From: a virus
DNA length: 64,000 nt
Strand: one strand, 5' to 3'
Virus record (IMG/VR): IMGVR_UViG_3300005289_000016
Span: 124,001 to 188,000 of that record
A model generated the notes under the pieces. The model made no database searches. It saw nothing but the letters and a program-made list of their open reading frames with translations, and was not told the origin of the DNA. The position numbers were made by a program, and so were the translations under genes. This document shows, one piece after another, positions 41,104 through 48,825 of the stretch; the stretch's first letter is position 1, and each line of letters begins with the position of its first letter.

Positions 41104-41259
41104 ATGGGCAGTGAAGTAGGTATCACAGGTAATCTGTTCGACACTCAGGAGAAAGAAGCTGAACCGAACACTCCTCAACCGGTCCGCCAACTCAGCGAGG
41201 GTTTTGCCCAACCGGAAGAGAAGGACGATCCGTATGAAGACCTAGGTTATCGGCGTTAA
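41104..41259 (+). CDS. Small acidic protein, 51 aa
   Basis: ATG at 41104 behind GAAGGAG. 51 codons to TAA at 41257-41259, then directly a terminator hairpin. Acidic and Pro/Gln/Glu-rich with little secondary structure (residues 14-45). Function unknown. Strong ribosome-binding site and flanking signals make it a real gene. Confidence 0.75.
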   Translation: MGSEVGITGNLFDTQEKEAEPNTPQPVRQLSEGFAQPEEKDDPYEDLGYRR

Positions 41260-41263
41260 CACA

Positions 41264-41291
41264 GGGCGGGGATGTCCCCGCCCTTATGCCG
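41264..41291 (+). terminator. Terminator hairpin followed by TTATGCCG
   Basis: 8-bp stem GGGCGGGG/CCCCGCCC with ATGT loop, then TTATGCCG at 41284-41291. Confidence 0.8.
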
Positions 41292-41304
41292 CTTCGCCAA
41301 TTGT

Positions 41305-41332
41305 AATTAAAAATTATAGGGCGATACATTAT
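41305..41332 (+). promoter_or_regulatory. Putative phage promoter, TACATTAT class
   Basis: AT-rich run AATTAAAAATTATAGGGCGA followed by TACATTAT (41325-41332). 44 bases upstream of the membrane-protein start. Confidence 0.6.
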
Positions 41333-41375
41333 ATCCATGGAATGACAACCATAACTCAAGTAAGGGGTAAGTAAC

Positions 41376-42125
41376 ATGCGGACCAATCTTCACGATTCTA
41401 ACCCAGGCGATGCTTTGGACATGACCGAACGTCGTCCTGTGGTGGAAACACTGAAAGATGAACACGGCGAGCTGATTGAGATCTACAGCTACCACGAGGC
41501 GACTGGCGATTGCCCAGCCACCGCCCAGACCAACTCGGGAGCTATCCTGATGTCTCGAGTAGAAGAGCTGCGTTTACTTGCGACTCTTCCGCAAGAGCAG
41601 CGCGAAGGCACTGACTCCGTTGATTTGCGCCGACTCATGGTTCGTCGCGATCCAGGCGCCAGTGCTCGCGAGAAGGTGCTCACTCGTGGGCAGAAGGTAA
41701 AGCGTGCTGTGGTCCGGACTTACATCCTGATCATCACGTGTGCCGTACTACTCGTGGCGGGGGCTGCGGGGTACGTGTATTACGAATTTACCAAGCCGGG
41801 TAAACGTATGGTGGACTTCCGCACCTGCCAGTTTGTCGATGAGAAGTTGGGCATCGAGATCACAGGCAAGCGCGAATACTCCTACCTCGAGCGGTCACTG
41901 TTCGGTGTTCACTTCCGTCTGGACAAGGACATCGAAGAGAAGACTCAGATCGACATCAAGGGCGAGTCCATCACCGTCGTAGGTATCAACAAAGACGGTA
42001 GCTGGTGGAACAAGTTCGCTGATGTTGGCGAGCGTGGGATCATGATCTTGAACCATGCTGATCAGTATGTGTTCGCCACCAAGAAGAAAGCGCCAGTGGT
42101 TGGTTACGACCAATTCTGTCGTTAA
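41376..42125 (+). CDS. Single-span membrane protein, 249 aa
   Basis: A charged cytoplasmic N-terminal region of about 110 residues ends in a basic patch (RGQKVKR). One hydrophobic segment follows (about 115-136), then a C-terminal domain of about 110 residues. That orientation is type II (C-terminus outside) by the positive-inside rule. The outer domain has strands and two Cys, one near the end. Function unknown. It has its own promoter element. Confidence 0.83.
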   Translation: MRTNLHDSNPGDALDMTERRPVVETLKDEHGELIEIYSYHEATGDCPATAQTNSGAILMSRVEELRLLATLPQEQREGTDSVDLRRLMVRRDPGASAREKVLTRGQKVKRAVVRTYILIITCAVLLVAGAAGYVYYEFTKPGKRMVDFRTCQFVDEKLGIEITGKREYSYLERSLFGVHFRLDKDIEEKTQIDIKGESITVVGINKDGSWWNKFADVGERGIMILNHADQYVFATKKKAPVVGYDQFCR

Positions 42126-42143
42126 GCAAAGACACCAAGAACA

Positions 42144-42162
42144 GGGAGACAAGGTGTCTCCC
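42144..42162 (+). terminator. Weak hairpin after the membrane-protein gene
   Basis: 8-bp stem GGGAGACA/TGTCTCCC with a 3-base loop. No T-run. It may only slow transcription or shape the leader of the next gene. Confidence 0.4.
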
Positions 42163-42197
42163 GCACTATCTATCTGTACGCAATCATCGAGAACATC

Positions 42198-42407
42198 ATG
42201 GCAGACATCGACGCAAACATCATCAACATCCAGCAAAGCCTGAACAATCTGCTGGAGCGCGTCAGTAAAGGGGAAGTTCTGTCCACGGAAGAAGCCCGTA
42301 CGCTCTTGGAGTGTCGTAAGGGGTTCGATCAGCTCAAGCAGGTCGACACGTACAAGGAAGTGATGAAGGGCGCCAAACTGAAAGCTATCACCGACAAGTG
42401 GGCTTAG
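42198..42407 (+). CDS. Small helical protein, 69 aa
   Basis: Not recognised. Mostly helical with heptad-like spacing (INIQQSLNNLLERV), so a small coiled-coil oligomer is plausible. A T4 DsbA-like or other regulator cannot be claimed. Weak ribosome-binding site (GAGAAC). Confidence 0.75.
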   Translation: MADIDANIINIQQSLNNLLERVSKGEVLSTEEARTLLECRKGFDQLKQVDTYKEVMKGAKLKAITDKWA

Positions 42408-42416
42408 GAGTTCACC

Positions 42417-42785
42417 ATGACGCAACGCAATCTGCCTGCTTGCTACAACTCTCGCGTGGGCTTTCAAGCCAAAGGCGAAGAGAAGAAATACATGAAGACC
42501 TTCGGCTATGGTGACAGAGGTCAACAGATGCTGGAGTACACCACCGATGTGAACGAGGCCAAACTGTTCCGCTCCCATGTAGGCTGGACGAGCCTTGATC
42601 CTGACTTCGACAACTACCACGTAGCGATGGACTTCTTTCGCACGTTCTTCTGTATGAACGGCGCCTATCGTACGGCAGTTGGCTGTGAGAACTTTGCCGA
42701 GCCAGATGGCAGTGTACAGTTCATTACCGAATCCCTAGAAGGCAAGCCCCGGCTGACCTTCGTCCTTATGAAGACCGAGACCTGA
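42417..42785 (+). CDS. Hypothetical protein, 122 aa
   Basis: Not recognised. Aromatic-rich, mixed, soluble. TAGGAG precedes the ATG. Confidence 0.78.
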   Translation: MTQRNLPACYNSRVGFQAKGEEKKYMKTFGYGDRGQQMLEYTTDVNEAKLFRSHVGWTSLDPDFDNYHVAMDFFRTFFCMNGAYRTAVGCENFAEPDGSVQFITESLEGKPRLTFVLMKTET

Positions 42786-42786
42786 A

Positions 42787-43137
42787 ATGACTGACGCCCT
42801 GGTGAATGTTGTCAAATGGCTACACTCCTCCTCGGGCCGCAGTAAACGAAGCGATACCACTAACCAAGGTTGCTACATGTTAGAGCATGTAGCGACTGGG
42901 CGTTTCTATCTGGGCCAAAGCGAGACCGTTTCATCTGAAGTAGATAAACAACTTTCCCTGCTCGCCATCGGTAAGCATCCCTGTAAGCTCCTTAACAAGC
43001 TTTACGAACGGGATGCTGAGATCCGGTTGTTCGAGTATCCGATCAAAGCTAAGAAGGCCCGTCAGGCGCTCCTGAAAGAGATTAAGGAGACTTGCCTGAC
43101 GGACTACCTGTGCCTCAACCCCAGAGACATCAAATGA
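42787..43137 (+). CDS. GIY-YIG-like protein, probably catalytically degenerate, 116 aa
   Basis: G28-C-Y30, ten residues, then Y41-L-G43 fits the GIY-x10-YIG core. It is followed by QSE and a helix, then GKHPCKLLNKL, and a Glu (IRLFEYP) as in GIY-YIG nucleases. The conserved Arg of the helix (S-di-xxR) is absent (SETVSSEVDKQ), so cleavage is doubtful. It may bind DNA only or have shifted residues. The start lies one base after the preceding stop. The next gene starts in an ATGA overlap. Confidence 0.66.
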   Translation: MTDALVNVVKWLHSSSGRSKRSDTTNQGCYMLEHVATGRFYLGQSETVSSEVDKQLSLLAIGKHPCKLLNKLYERDAEIRLFEYPIKAKKARQALLKEIKETCLTDYLCLNPRDIK

Positions 43138-43586
43138 CGGGACAAATCAAACTGTTTGAGGAGTTGACCATCTTCGATGCAGCCGATCCATTCACGGATG
43201 CGCCACGTCACAATGGCGTAACGTGGGTTACCCTGCCTAACAGCGCAGGCATCATCGACAATGAAGTGACTTCTCTTGTCCCTGACGACTTTGTGCCGAT
43301 TTACATGAACTGGCCAAAGCGTGACTGGGGTGATGAACCTATTGGCGAGTTCTATAACAAGCTCAAGGTCCGTCAGATCGGCGTCATGCGAGTCACGGCG
43401 CTGGTGAAAGAAAAAGAAAACTGGGTATTACATGGGAAGGTCAGCTACAACGCCGGCGATGCCGTGGACAGTACGTTGCTGACCCATCCATACCCCATTA
43501 TTCAAAGTGTCGACATCGAACGAGGCGATCCTACAAAAGGCCGTCGAGCAATTCGACTTGACCGCTTGATGGTAAACCTAAAGTGA
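43134..43586 (+). CDS. Hypothetical protein, 150 aa
   Basis: Not recognised. Strand-rich with many Trp, Pro and Asp. ATGA overlap with the GIY-YIG-like gene. It precedes the DNA ligase gene by 14 bases, so all three probably share a transcript. Confidence 0.8.
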   Translation: MTGQIKLFEELTIFDAADPFTDAPRHNGVTWVTLPNSAGIIDNEVTSLVPDDFVPIYMNWPKRDWGDEPIGEFYNKLKVRQIGVMRVTALVKEKENWVLHGKVSYNAGDAVDSTLLTHPYPIIQSVDIERGDPTKGRRAIRLDRLMVNLK

Positions 43587-43600
43587 GTTAGGAGCGCACC

Positions 43601-45640
43601 ATGGACAACCGCATCGAAGCTCTGCGAGCAGAGATCAGTCGTCTGAACCACCTCTATTACAACGAGGGGGAATCAGACGTTGATGATGACGTATACGACT
43701 CCCTCAAAGCTGAGTTGCGCGAGCTTGAAGGGGTAAGTGATGATCCGCTGTCGCCCTTGAACCAAGTGGGTGCGACGGCAGTAGGGGGCTTTGATAAAAT
43801 CAAGCACCTAACACCGATGTTGAGCTTGGGCAACGTCTACAACGAAGAAGAACTGACAGACTGGTGTCTTGGTTTGGGCTACGCTGCCTTTGCGCAGATG
43901 GAACTCAAGCACGACGGTCTGGCGATTGGCCTTCTGTACGACAAAACCAAGCTGAAGTACGCTGCTACCCGTGGCGATGGTGATATTGGTGATGACATCA
44001 CCGAGAATGCCGTGTATTTCGAAGGTGTTCCGGAAGAACTGCCTGAGTTCCCGGGTAAAGTCGAGATCCGGGGTGAAGCCGTCGTACCGCACAAGCACTT
44101 CAAGCGTGTTTGTGAGCTGCGTGAGGCTCAAGGCAAGAAGGTTTACGCCAACCCACGTAACATGGTGGCCGGATTGGCCCGCAAGAAGGAAGGTGCCGAC
44201 CTGATAGGCATGGGGATTCGCTTCATTGCCTACGATGCAGTGGTTCATACCCCTGTCGGACCGATTTCAGTGCCCATGTCGTACTTCAGTCCTGAAGTTC
44301 AGGCTCGGTTCCACATCTCCCTGCCAGTTTGGGAAGGGTTGACCAGCGATATTGGCAACATCATCGAGACAATCGAGGATGTCACCGAGGATCGCCCCAA
44401 CTTAGGACACGACATCGACGGCTTGGTGATCAAACTGGTCAAACCAGCTGAGCGTCAGACCCTCGGACAGCGCTCTACGTCTCCTCGGTGGGCTACAGCG
44501 TTCAAGTTTGAGGCTCAGACTGCCACAACGATCCTGGAAAGTGTCGAAGTGCAGGTCGGTCGGACTGGTGTATTGACTCCGGTGGCTAAAATCCGTCCAG
44601 TGAAGCTTTGTGGCGTGACGATCTCGTCTGTCACCCTGCACAACTTCGAGGAAATCGAGCGTCTTGACTTGCGGATTGGCGATACCGTGGTGGTTTCTCG
44701 TCGTGGTGACGTGATTCCGAAGATCGAGAGCGTGGTGATTGCGCTGCGGGTCGATGAACACGGTGTAGTTCGCACTCCAGTTGAGTGTCCGTGCTGTGGA
44801 TCGAAGGTGACCAAGCGGGATGTGGGCAAAGAGGAGGGGGTGAAGCTGTTCTGCACCAACTTGATCAACTGTCCAGCCCAGCTTATCAACCGGATGGCGT
44901 ACTTCGTCAGCCGCGATGGCATCGACGTGAAGAACTTAGGACCTGCTGCGGTTGAATCGCTGATCGCCACCGGGGTTCTGGGCTCGTTCAGCTCGTTGTT
45001 CTACCTGTCCGAGCAGGATTTCTACGCTGCGGGTATAGGTGAGGCCATGACGGACAAGATCATTGCTGGTCTGAACCGTTGCAAGAAGCTGCCGTTCTAC
45101 AAAGCACTGCGGGCTGTGGGGATTCCCGACGTCGGAGACAGCACTGCACGTGCCTTGGCTCAACGTTTCCCAAGCTTCCGTGATCTTGGCAAGGCCAGCT
45201 TCAAGACCTTGCAGGAAGTAGACGACGTAGGTCCTGCCGTAGCGACCAGCATCATGCTGACGTACATCGCCAACGACAGTGATCTGCATGCGCTCGACAG
45301 TATCTTCACATACACCGACGTGGCTATTCCGAAAGCAGCAGTTCAGGACCTTGCCGGTAAGACGGTCGTGGTCAGTGGCTCTGACTTCGATGGCATGACT
45401 CGTCGGGCGATGGAAGACGATGTGTTCTCACGGGGCGGTAAGCTGACCAAGAGCGTGAGCAAGAACACTGACATCCTCTATGCAGGGATTGGTGCTGGAC
45501 CTGACAAAGTCAGGAAGGCCAAGGAGCTGGGTTTCATCGAAGATGGGATCAAGTTCACCAACCCTAACTCTCTTACCACGCTGTCCTCAACCGACAACGG
45601 ACTTACACCTATCGCAACAGGAGATACCGATGAGCAATGA
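43601..45640 (+). CDS. ligA: NAD-dependent DNA ligase, 679 aa
   Basis: All domains are in order and of bacterial length. The Ia region has YYNEGESDVDDDVYD (19-33). The adenylation domain has ELKHDG with catalytic Lys103, RGDGDIGDD and VEIRGEAV. An OB fold has VGRTGVLTPVAKIRPV. A zinc finger has CPCC...C...C. Helix-hairpin-helix repeats and a C-terminal BRCT domain follow (about 590-655, KTVVVSGSDF, GGKLTKSVSKNT). It seals nicks using NAD+, adequate for replication and repair. A whole LigA on a phage is uncommon but known from large phages. The next gene starts inside its last codons. Confidence 0.96.
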   Translation: MDNRIEALRAEISRLNHLYYNEGESDVDDDVYDSLKAELRELEGVSDDPLSPLNQVGATAVGGFDKIKHLTPMLSLGNVYNEEELTDWCLGLGYAAFAQMELKHDGLAIGLLYDKTKLKYAATRGDGDIGDDITENAVYFEGVPEELPEFPGKVEIRGEAVVPHKHFKRVCELREAQGKKVYANPRNMVAGLARKKEGADLIGMGIRFIAYDAVVHTPVGPISVPMSYFSPEVQARFHISLPVWEGLTSDIGNIIETIEDVTEDRPNLGHDIDGLVIKLVKPAERQTLGQRSTSPRWATAFKFEAQTATTILESVEVQVGRTGVLTPVAKIRPVKLCGVTISSVTLHNFEEIERLDLRIGDTVVVSRRGDVIPKIESVVIALRVDEHGVVRTPVECPCCGSKVTKRDVGKEEGVKLFCTNLINCPAQLINRMAYFVSRDGIDVKNLGPAAVESLIATGVLGSFSSLFYLSEQDFYAAGIGEAMTDKIIAGLNRCKKLPFYKALRAVGIPDVGDSTARALAQRFPSFRDLGKASFKTLQEVDDVGPAVATSIMLTYIANDSDLHALDSIFTYTDVAIPKAAVQDLAGKTVVVSGSDFDGMTRRAMEDDVFSRGGKLTKSVSKNTDILYAGIGAGPDKVRKAKELGFIEDGIKFTNPNSLTTLSSTDNGLTPIATGDTDEQ

Positions 45641-46085
45641 ACTGATCATGTTTGATCGCCCCTTGACCGTGGCAGAGGCCGTAGCCAAGGCGCCTGACCA
45701 CAACAATGCATTGGGCTGGGGTATCCAGTCCATGGTGGTCGACACGGTTCGCTCGATGGTGTTGCTGGCCGCTGCACGCTCGGAGCATTTCCGTTATGCT
45801 CTGGGCGTCACGCCTGGCATCGCGCAGTATCTGTACGATCTGCCGGACGGGGCCATCACCAACCCAGATCACTTCAAGCGTACCGAGCAAGTCGGTAGCC
45901 TGATCGGCCACTTCGATAACCAAGAAGTGCATGCCATTCAGGAACTCACCCCCGAAGAGGACCAAGGGCTCATGCTCCTGGTTCTCAACGACGACAAACT
46001 CGCCGTGGGCTACCTCTACACGCAGTTGCGTGAATACGGCGACCACATCAACGTCAACAACATCCTGCCGAAGAAGACCAACTAA
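45630..46085 (+). CDS. Hypothetical protein, 151 aa
   Basis: Not recognised. Helical with an acidic C-terminal half. The ATG at 45630 overlaps the ligase gene by 11 bases behind ACAGGAG, and the stop overlaps the next start (TAATG). Confidence 0.8.
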   Translation: MSNELIMFDRPLTVAEAVAKAPDHNNALGWGIQSMVVDTVRSMVLLAAARSEHFRYALGVTPGIAQYLYDLPDGAITNPDHFKRTEQVGSLIGHFDNQEVHAIQELTPEEDQGLMLLVLNDDKLAVGYLYTQLREYGDHINVNNILPKKTN

Positions 46086-46678
46086 TGACCATCTTCAACA
46101 CCATCGTAGAAGCCCTGAAACCCCTGTCCAGCGACGACGTCCAACTGACTGTCGCTGGTAAAGAAGGCCATGGCAACCAGAACGTGCGCGTGCATTACAA
46201 GCGCGACAACCTGCTGTCGAAAGTCCTGTACCGTGCTGACCTGTCGGCGCTGGGTGCTGACTCCGAAGAAATGAAGCTGTACATCGGTGGGCTGACTCGT
46301 CCTCAGCAATCGCCATGGACCTCGCTGCCGGGCAAGGCACAAGTCCAGTTGACCGCTATCCTGAAAGCGGCCAGCATCGACAAGGACATGTTCCTGGACG
46401 CGTCGAACGACGTGGCCATGGCCGTGCTGGAAGCCTACGAGAAGTTCGACCGTACTCACGCGTTCGTTCGTCAGTGGCAAGCAGCAGGCAAGGGCATCGG
46501 CCTGGAAGTGATCGTGGTGTTCAAAGATGGCGAACAATTCGCTGTGTTCGAATCCTCGCTGAACTTCTACATCGAGCCGGATGCGGAGAAACTGATCCGT
46601 GTCCTGCGCGAGCGTAAGGAAGGCACCAAGGCACCTGAAGTCAAGGTCGTCGACGCTGGTGTCGTAACCACCGTTTAA
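46085..46678 (+). CDS. Hypothetical protein, 197 aa
   Basis: Not recognised. Mixed alpha/beta with an all-preferred codon pattern (GGC, CTG, ACC) indicating high expression. TAATG overlap with the gene before. Lies between ligase and DHFR in one unit. Confidence 0.82.
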   Translation: MTIFNTIVEALKPLSSDDVQLTVAGKEGHGNQNVRVHYKRDNLLSKVLYRADLSALGADSEEMKLYIGGLTRPQQSPWTSLPGKAQVQLTAILKAASIDKDMFLDASNDVAMAVLEAYEKFDRTHAFVRQWQAAGKGIGLEVIVVFKDGEQFAVFESSLNFYIEPDAEKLIRVLRERKEGTKAPEVKVVDAGVVTTV

Positions 46679-46693
46679 GGAGCATCATTCGGC

Positions 46694-47215
46694 ATGAGGA
46701 TCAGTCTGATCTATGCCCAGAACGAAGATGGGGCGATCGGCTTAGCCGGCCCCCATCCACTTCCGTGGCACCACCCTGAAGACCTGGCACGGTTTAAGGA
46801 ACTGACGATGGGCAAGCCGCTACTCATGGGCATGAACACCTTCGACAGCCTCCCTAGACTGTTACCAGGTCGCTTCCATTTTGTGCTGACTCGCGGGAAA
46901 GGTCTCCCTCGACTCGGTCGATTGGCAAGTGTACAATTTCTGAACAGTATCGCCGCATCGTTGTTGGCATGCCGTGACCTTGACATGAAGGAACTCTTCG
47001 TGATCGGAGGCTCGTCTATCCTGAACACCATGATCGGTAGAGCTGACACCATTTATCGGACTATGGTCCTCAACACTCCGCTCGAAGGCGATCTTGCCAA
47101 GGTGCACATGCCAGAGCATGAACATCCGGCATGGAAACAGTACGAGTGCGTCAAGACTGAATACGTCGAAGATCGCCTTGTATTCCAGACCTTCGAGCTA
47201 AAACACCAAGGGTAA
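46694..47215 (+). CDS. folA-like: Dihydrofolate reductase, 173 aa
   Basis: Family marks: MRISLIYAQNEDGAIG, the Met20-loop LPWHHPEDL with Asp30 as proton donor, RFKELTMGKPLLMGMNTFDSLP, LPGR, VLTR, and the NADPH-binding ELFVIGGSSI. Length is typical (160-175). It regenerates tetrahydrofolate consumed by the thymidylate-synthase-like enzyme encoded 36 kb away. The active-site Phe-Lys pair is conserved. It follows AAGGAGCATC. Confidence 0.94.
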   Translation: MRISLIYAQNEDGAIGLAGPHPLPWHHPEDLARFKELTMGKPLLMGMNTFDSLPRLLPGRFHFVLTRGKGLPRLGRLASVQFLNSIAASLLACRDLDMKELFVIGGSSILNTMIGRADTIYRTMVLNTPLEGDLAKVHMPEHEHPAWKQYECVKTEYVEDRLVFQTFELKHQG

Positions 47216-47222
47216 CTCAATC

Positions 47223-47567
47223 ATGAAATGGATGCTGGTATTGTTGTCGCTGTTCGTCTTCTCTGCCCACGCTGAAGAGAAGCCTGAGTTCATCATGAGC
47301 GAAGCTCATTGCGCTGTACTGAAGCAGCACGCCGTCATGGCAATCACTGCGAAGACTGCTGGGGTTGATTATAACCAGTACGTGCGCGAACGAGTTGAGG
47401 GTTATTCCAAACTCACTGGAATGGAGCGGGTGATCTATCTGGACATCCTTCCATTCACCTTTGAGATGGCGTACGAGTACTTCAACTCCGACTTCAATTC
47501 CAACACGCCATACGAAGAAGTGATTGAGATGCACTGCCTGGAACGAGTGGGTTCTGGAGCACGCTGA
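47223..47567 (+). CDS. Small secreted protein, 114 aa
   Basis: N-terminus MKWMLVLLSLFVFSAHA is a clear Sec signal peptide cleaved before EEKPEF. The mature part has two Cys and is helical. Periplasmic, function unknown. It ends just before a terminator. Confidence 0.82.
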   Translation: MKWMLVLLSLFVFSAHAEEKPEFIMSEAHCAVLKQHAVMAITAKTAGVDYNQYVRERVEGYSKLTGMERVIYLDILPFTFEMAYEYFNSDFNSNTPYEEVIEMHCLERVGSGAR

Positions 47568-47572
47568 ATAAG

Positions 47573-47598
47573 AGAGGGCTTCGGCCCTCTTTTTATTT
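47573..47598 (+). terminator. TTCG-loop terminator
   Basis: 7-bp stem AGAGGGC/GCCCTCT with TTCG loop and TTTTTATTTTG tail. It is followed by GTCATCCTATGACT, similar to the sequence after the hairpin at 49998. Confidence 0.9.
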
Positions 47599-47642
47599 TG
47601 TCATCCTATGACTCTGTCTTCTTTTATTTGGGAGCTTCATAG

Positions 47643-48800
47643 ATGGCTACTCCAGCTCAGTTGGCTGCAAAGCTGAGTACCCTGTTGGTTTCGATCAAGA
47701 ACAAGATCAATGGGAAACTCGATAGTGGAGCACGAGCAGCGGACTCCTCCAAGCTGGAGGGCCTCACTCTTGCTCAGGTCATGGCTAAGACCGTCACTGA
47801 TAACCTTGCCCAAGTCAACGGCCGTAGAGGCGAATCCGCATTCTTCAGTCAAGACGGTACACCGGGCGCACTGGTCGGAGCAGAGATGCTCACCTCAATG
47901 CGCATGGCATCTGACGACACCGCAATCGCTAACTTGAAAAGCGGTACGGTGTCGTTCTCAGACGTGTTCACCAAATGGAGCCGTATCAGTCACGGCACAA
48001 ACGGTCTGTTCCCAAGCATCCCTGCTGAACTGGATGGATGGTCCTACGACAGTGCCACCGACAGCATTGCCTCCACCATCAATAGCGTCAGCATGATCGG
48101 TATCATCAGTACCGACCGTTTCGACAGCTACGAGTTCGAGACAATCATGTCGTCGACTTCCAACGACGACGATGCCATCGGCATGTGCTTGGCCTTCAAG
48201 AAGGTCGGCGATAAAGAGCACAGTCTGACAGTCTTTGTCAGCACCGGCGGGATGAACGCACTTGGTCAGATTGCCAATGGTCAGACGCCTAAGTTGGTGG
48301 TTGTTGTCAACGCGGGTCAGACTGGCGCACAAGGGCAGCAGGTATTGGCGGTGCGGGAACTTGGCTCACCGGCCTCTGGGTTCAGTGGGATCAACTACTC
48401 TGCTGGCATTCGGGTTGTAGCCAAGCGCAGCATCACCGGCCTGATCGAAATCACTTGCACCAAAGCAGACGGTTCTGCATGGCCCAATCCAGTGTCGTGG
48501 TCGGGTTCTCTGCCAGCAATCTTCCAGAGCAAGTGCGCAATCGGTTATGTATCGATCTCCCAACCGTCGTCGACGTGGAAGAACATCAAGCTTCCCGTCT
48601 CCAAACGGGACATCATCGACACTCGTGATCTCACCGTGTGGCGGTTTACCAATAACGCTTGGGTCAATGCCGGTAAGGCGAACAACCCCGATGTCCTGCC
48701 TCCTGGTCGGATGTACAAGAACACCGAAGGTAACATGGGCTCGTACTACCTTGACTTTGAGGGTAACTTCGTGACGCTGGGGTTATCGGCGGTACCGTAA
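47643..48800 (+). CDS. Fibre protein with lectin-like domain (paralogue A), 385 aa
   Basis: The N-terminal 60 residues (LAAKLSTLLVSIKNKINGKLD, then AADSSKLEGLTLAQV) form a shared attachment module also present in the next gene and in part in the fibre at 24159. After a short linker the middle has the pattern of a concanavalin-like sandwich (WSYDSATDSI, STINSVSMIGIIS, NDDDAIGMCLAFKK). The tail has MYKNTEGNMGSYYLDFEGNF. Likely a tail-fibre or spike that binds the host surface. Confidence 0.83.
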   Translation: MATPAQLAAKLSTLLVSIKNKINGKLDSGARAADSSKLEGLTLAQVMAKTVTDNLAQVNGRRGESAFFSQDGTPGALVGAEMLTSMRMASDDTAIANLKSGTVSFSDVFTKWSRISHGTNGLFPSIPAELDGWSYDSATDSIASTINSVSMIGIISTDRFDSYEFETIMSSTSNDDDAIGMCLAFKKVGDKEHSLTVFVSTGGMNALGQIANGQTPKLVVVVNAGQTGAQGQQVLAVRELGSPASGFSGINYSAGIRVVAKRSITGLIEITCTKADGSAWPNPVSWSGSLPAIFQSKCAIGYVSISQPSSTWKNIKLPVSKRDIIDTRDLTVWRFTNNAWVNAGKANNPDVLPPGRMYKNTEGNMGSYYLDFEGNFVTLGLSAVP

Positions 48801-48825
48801 ATCGAGTTTATAACAGGGACCGGAA

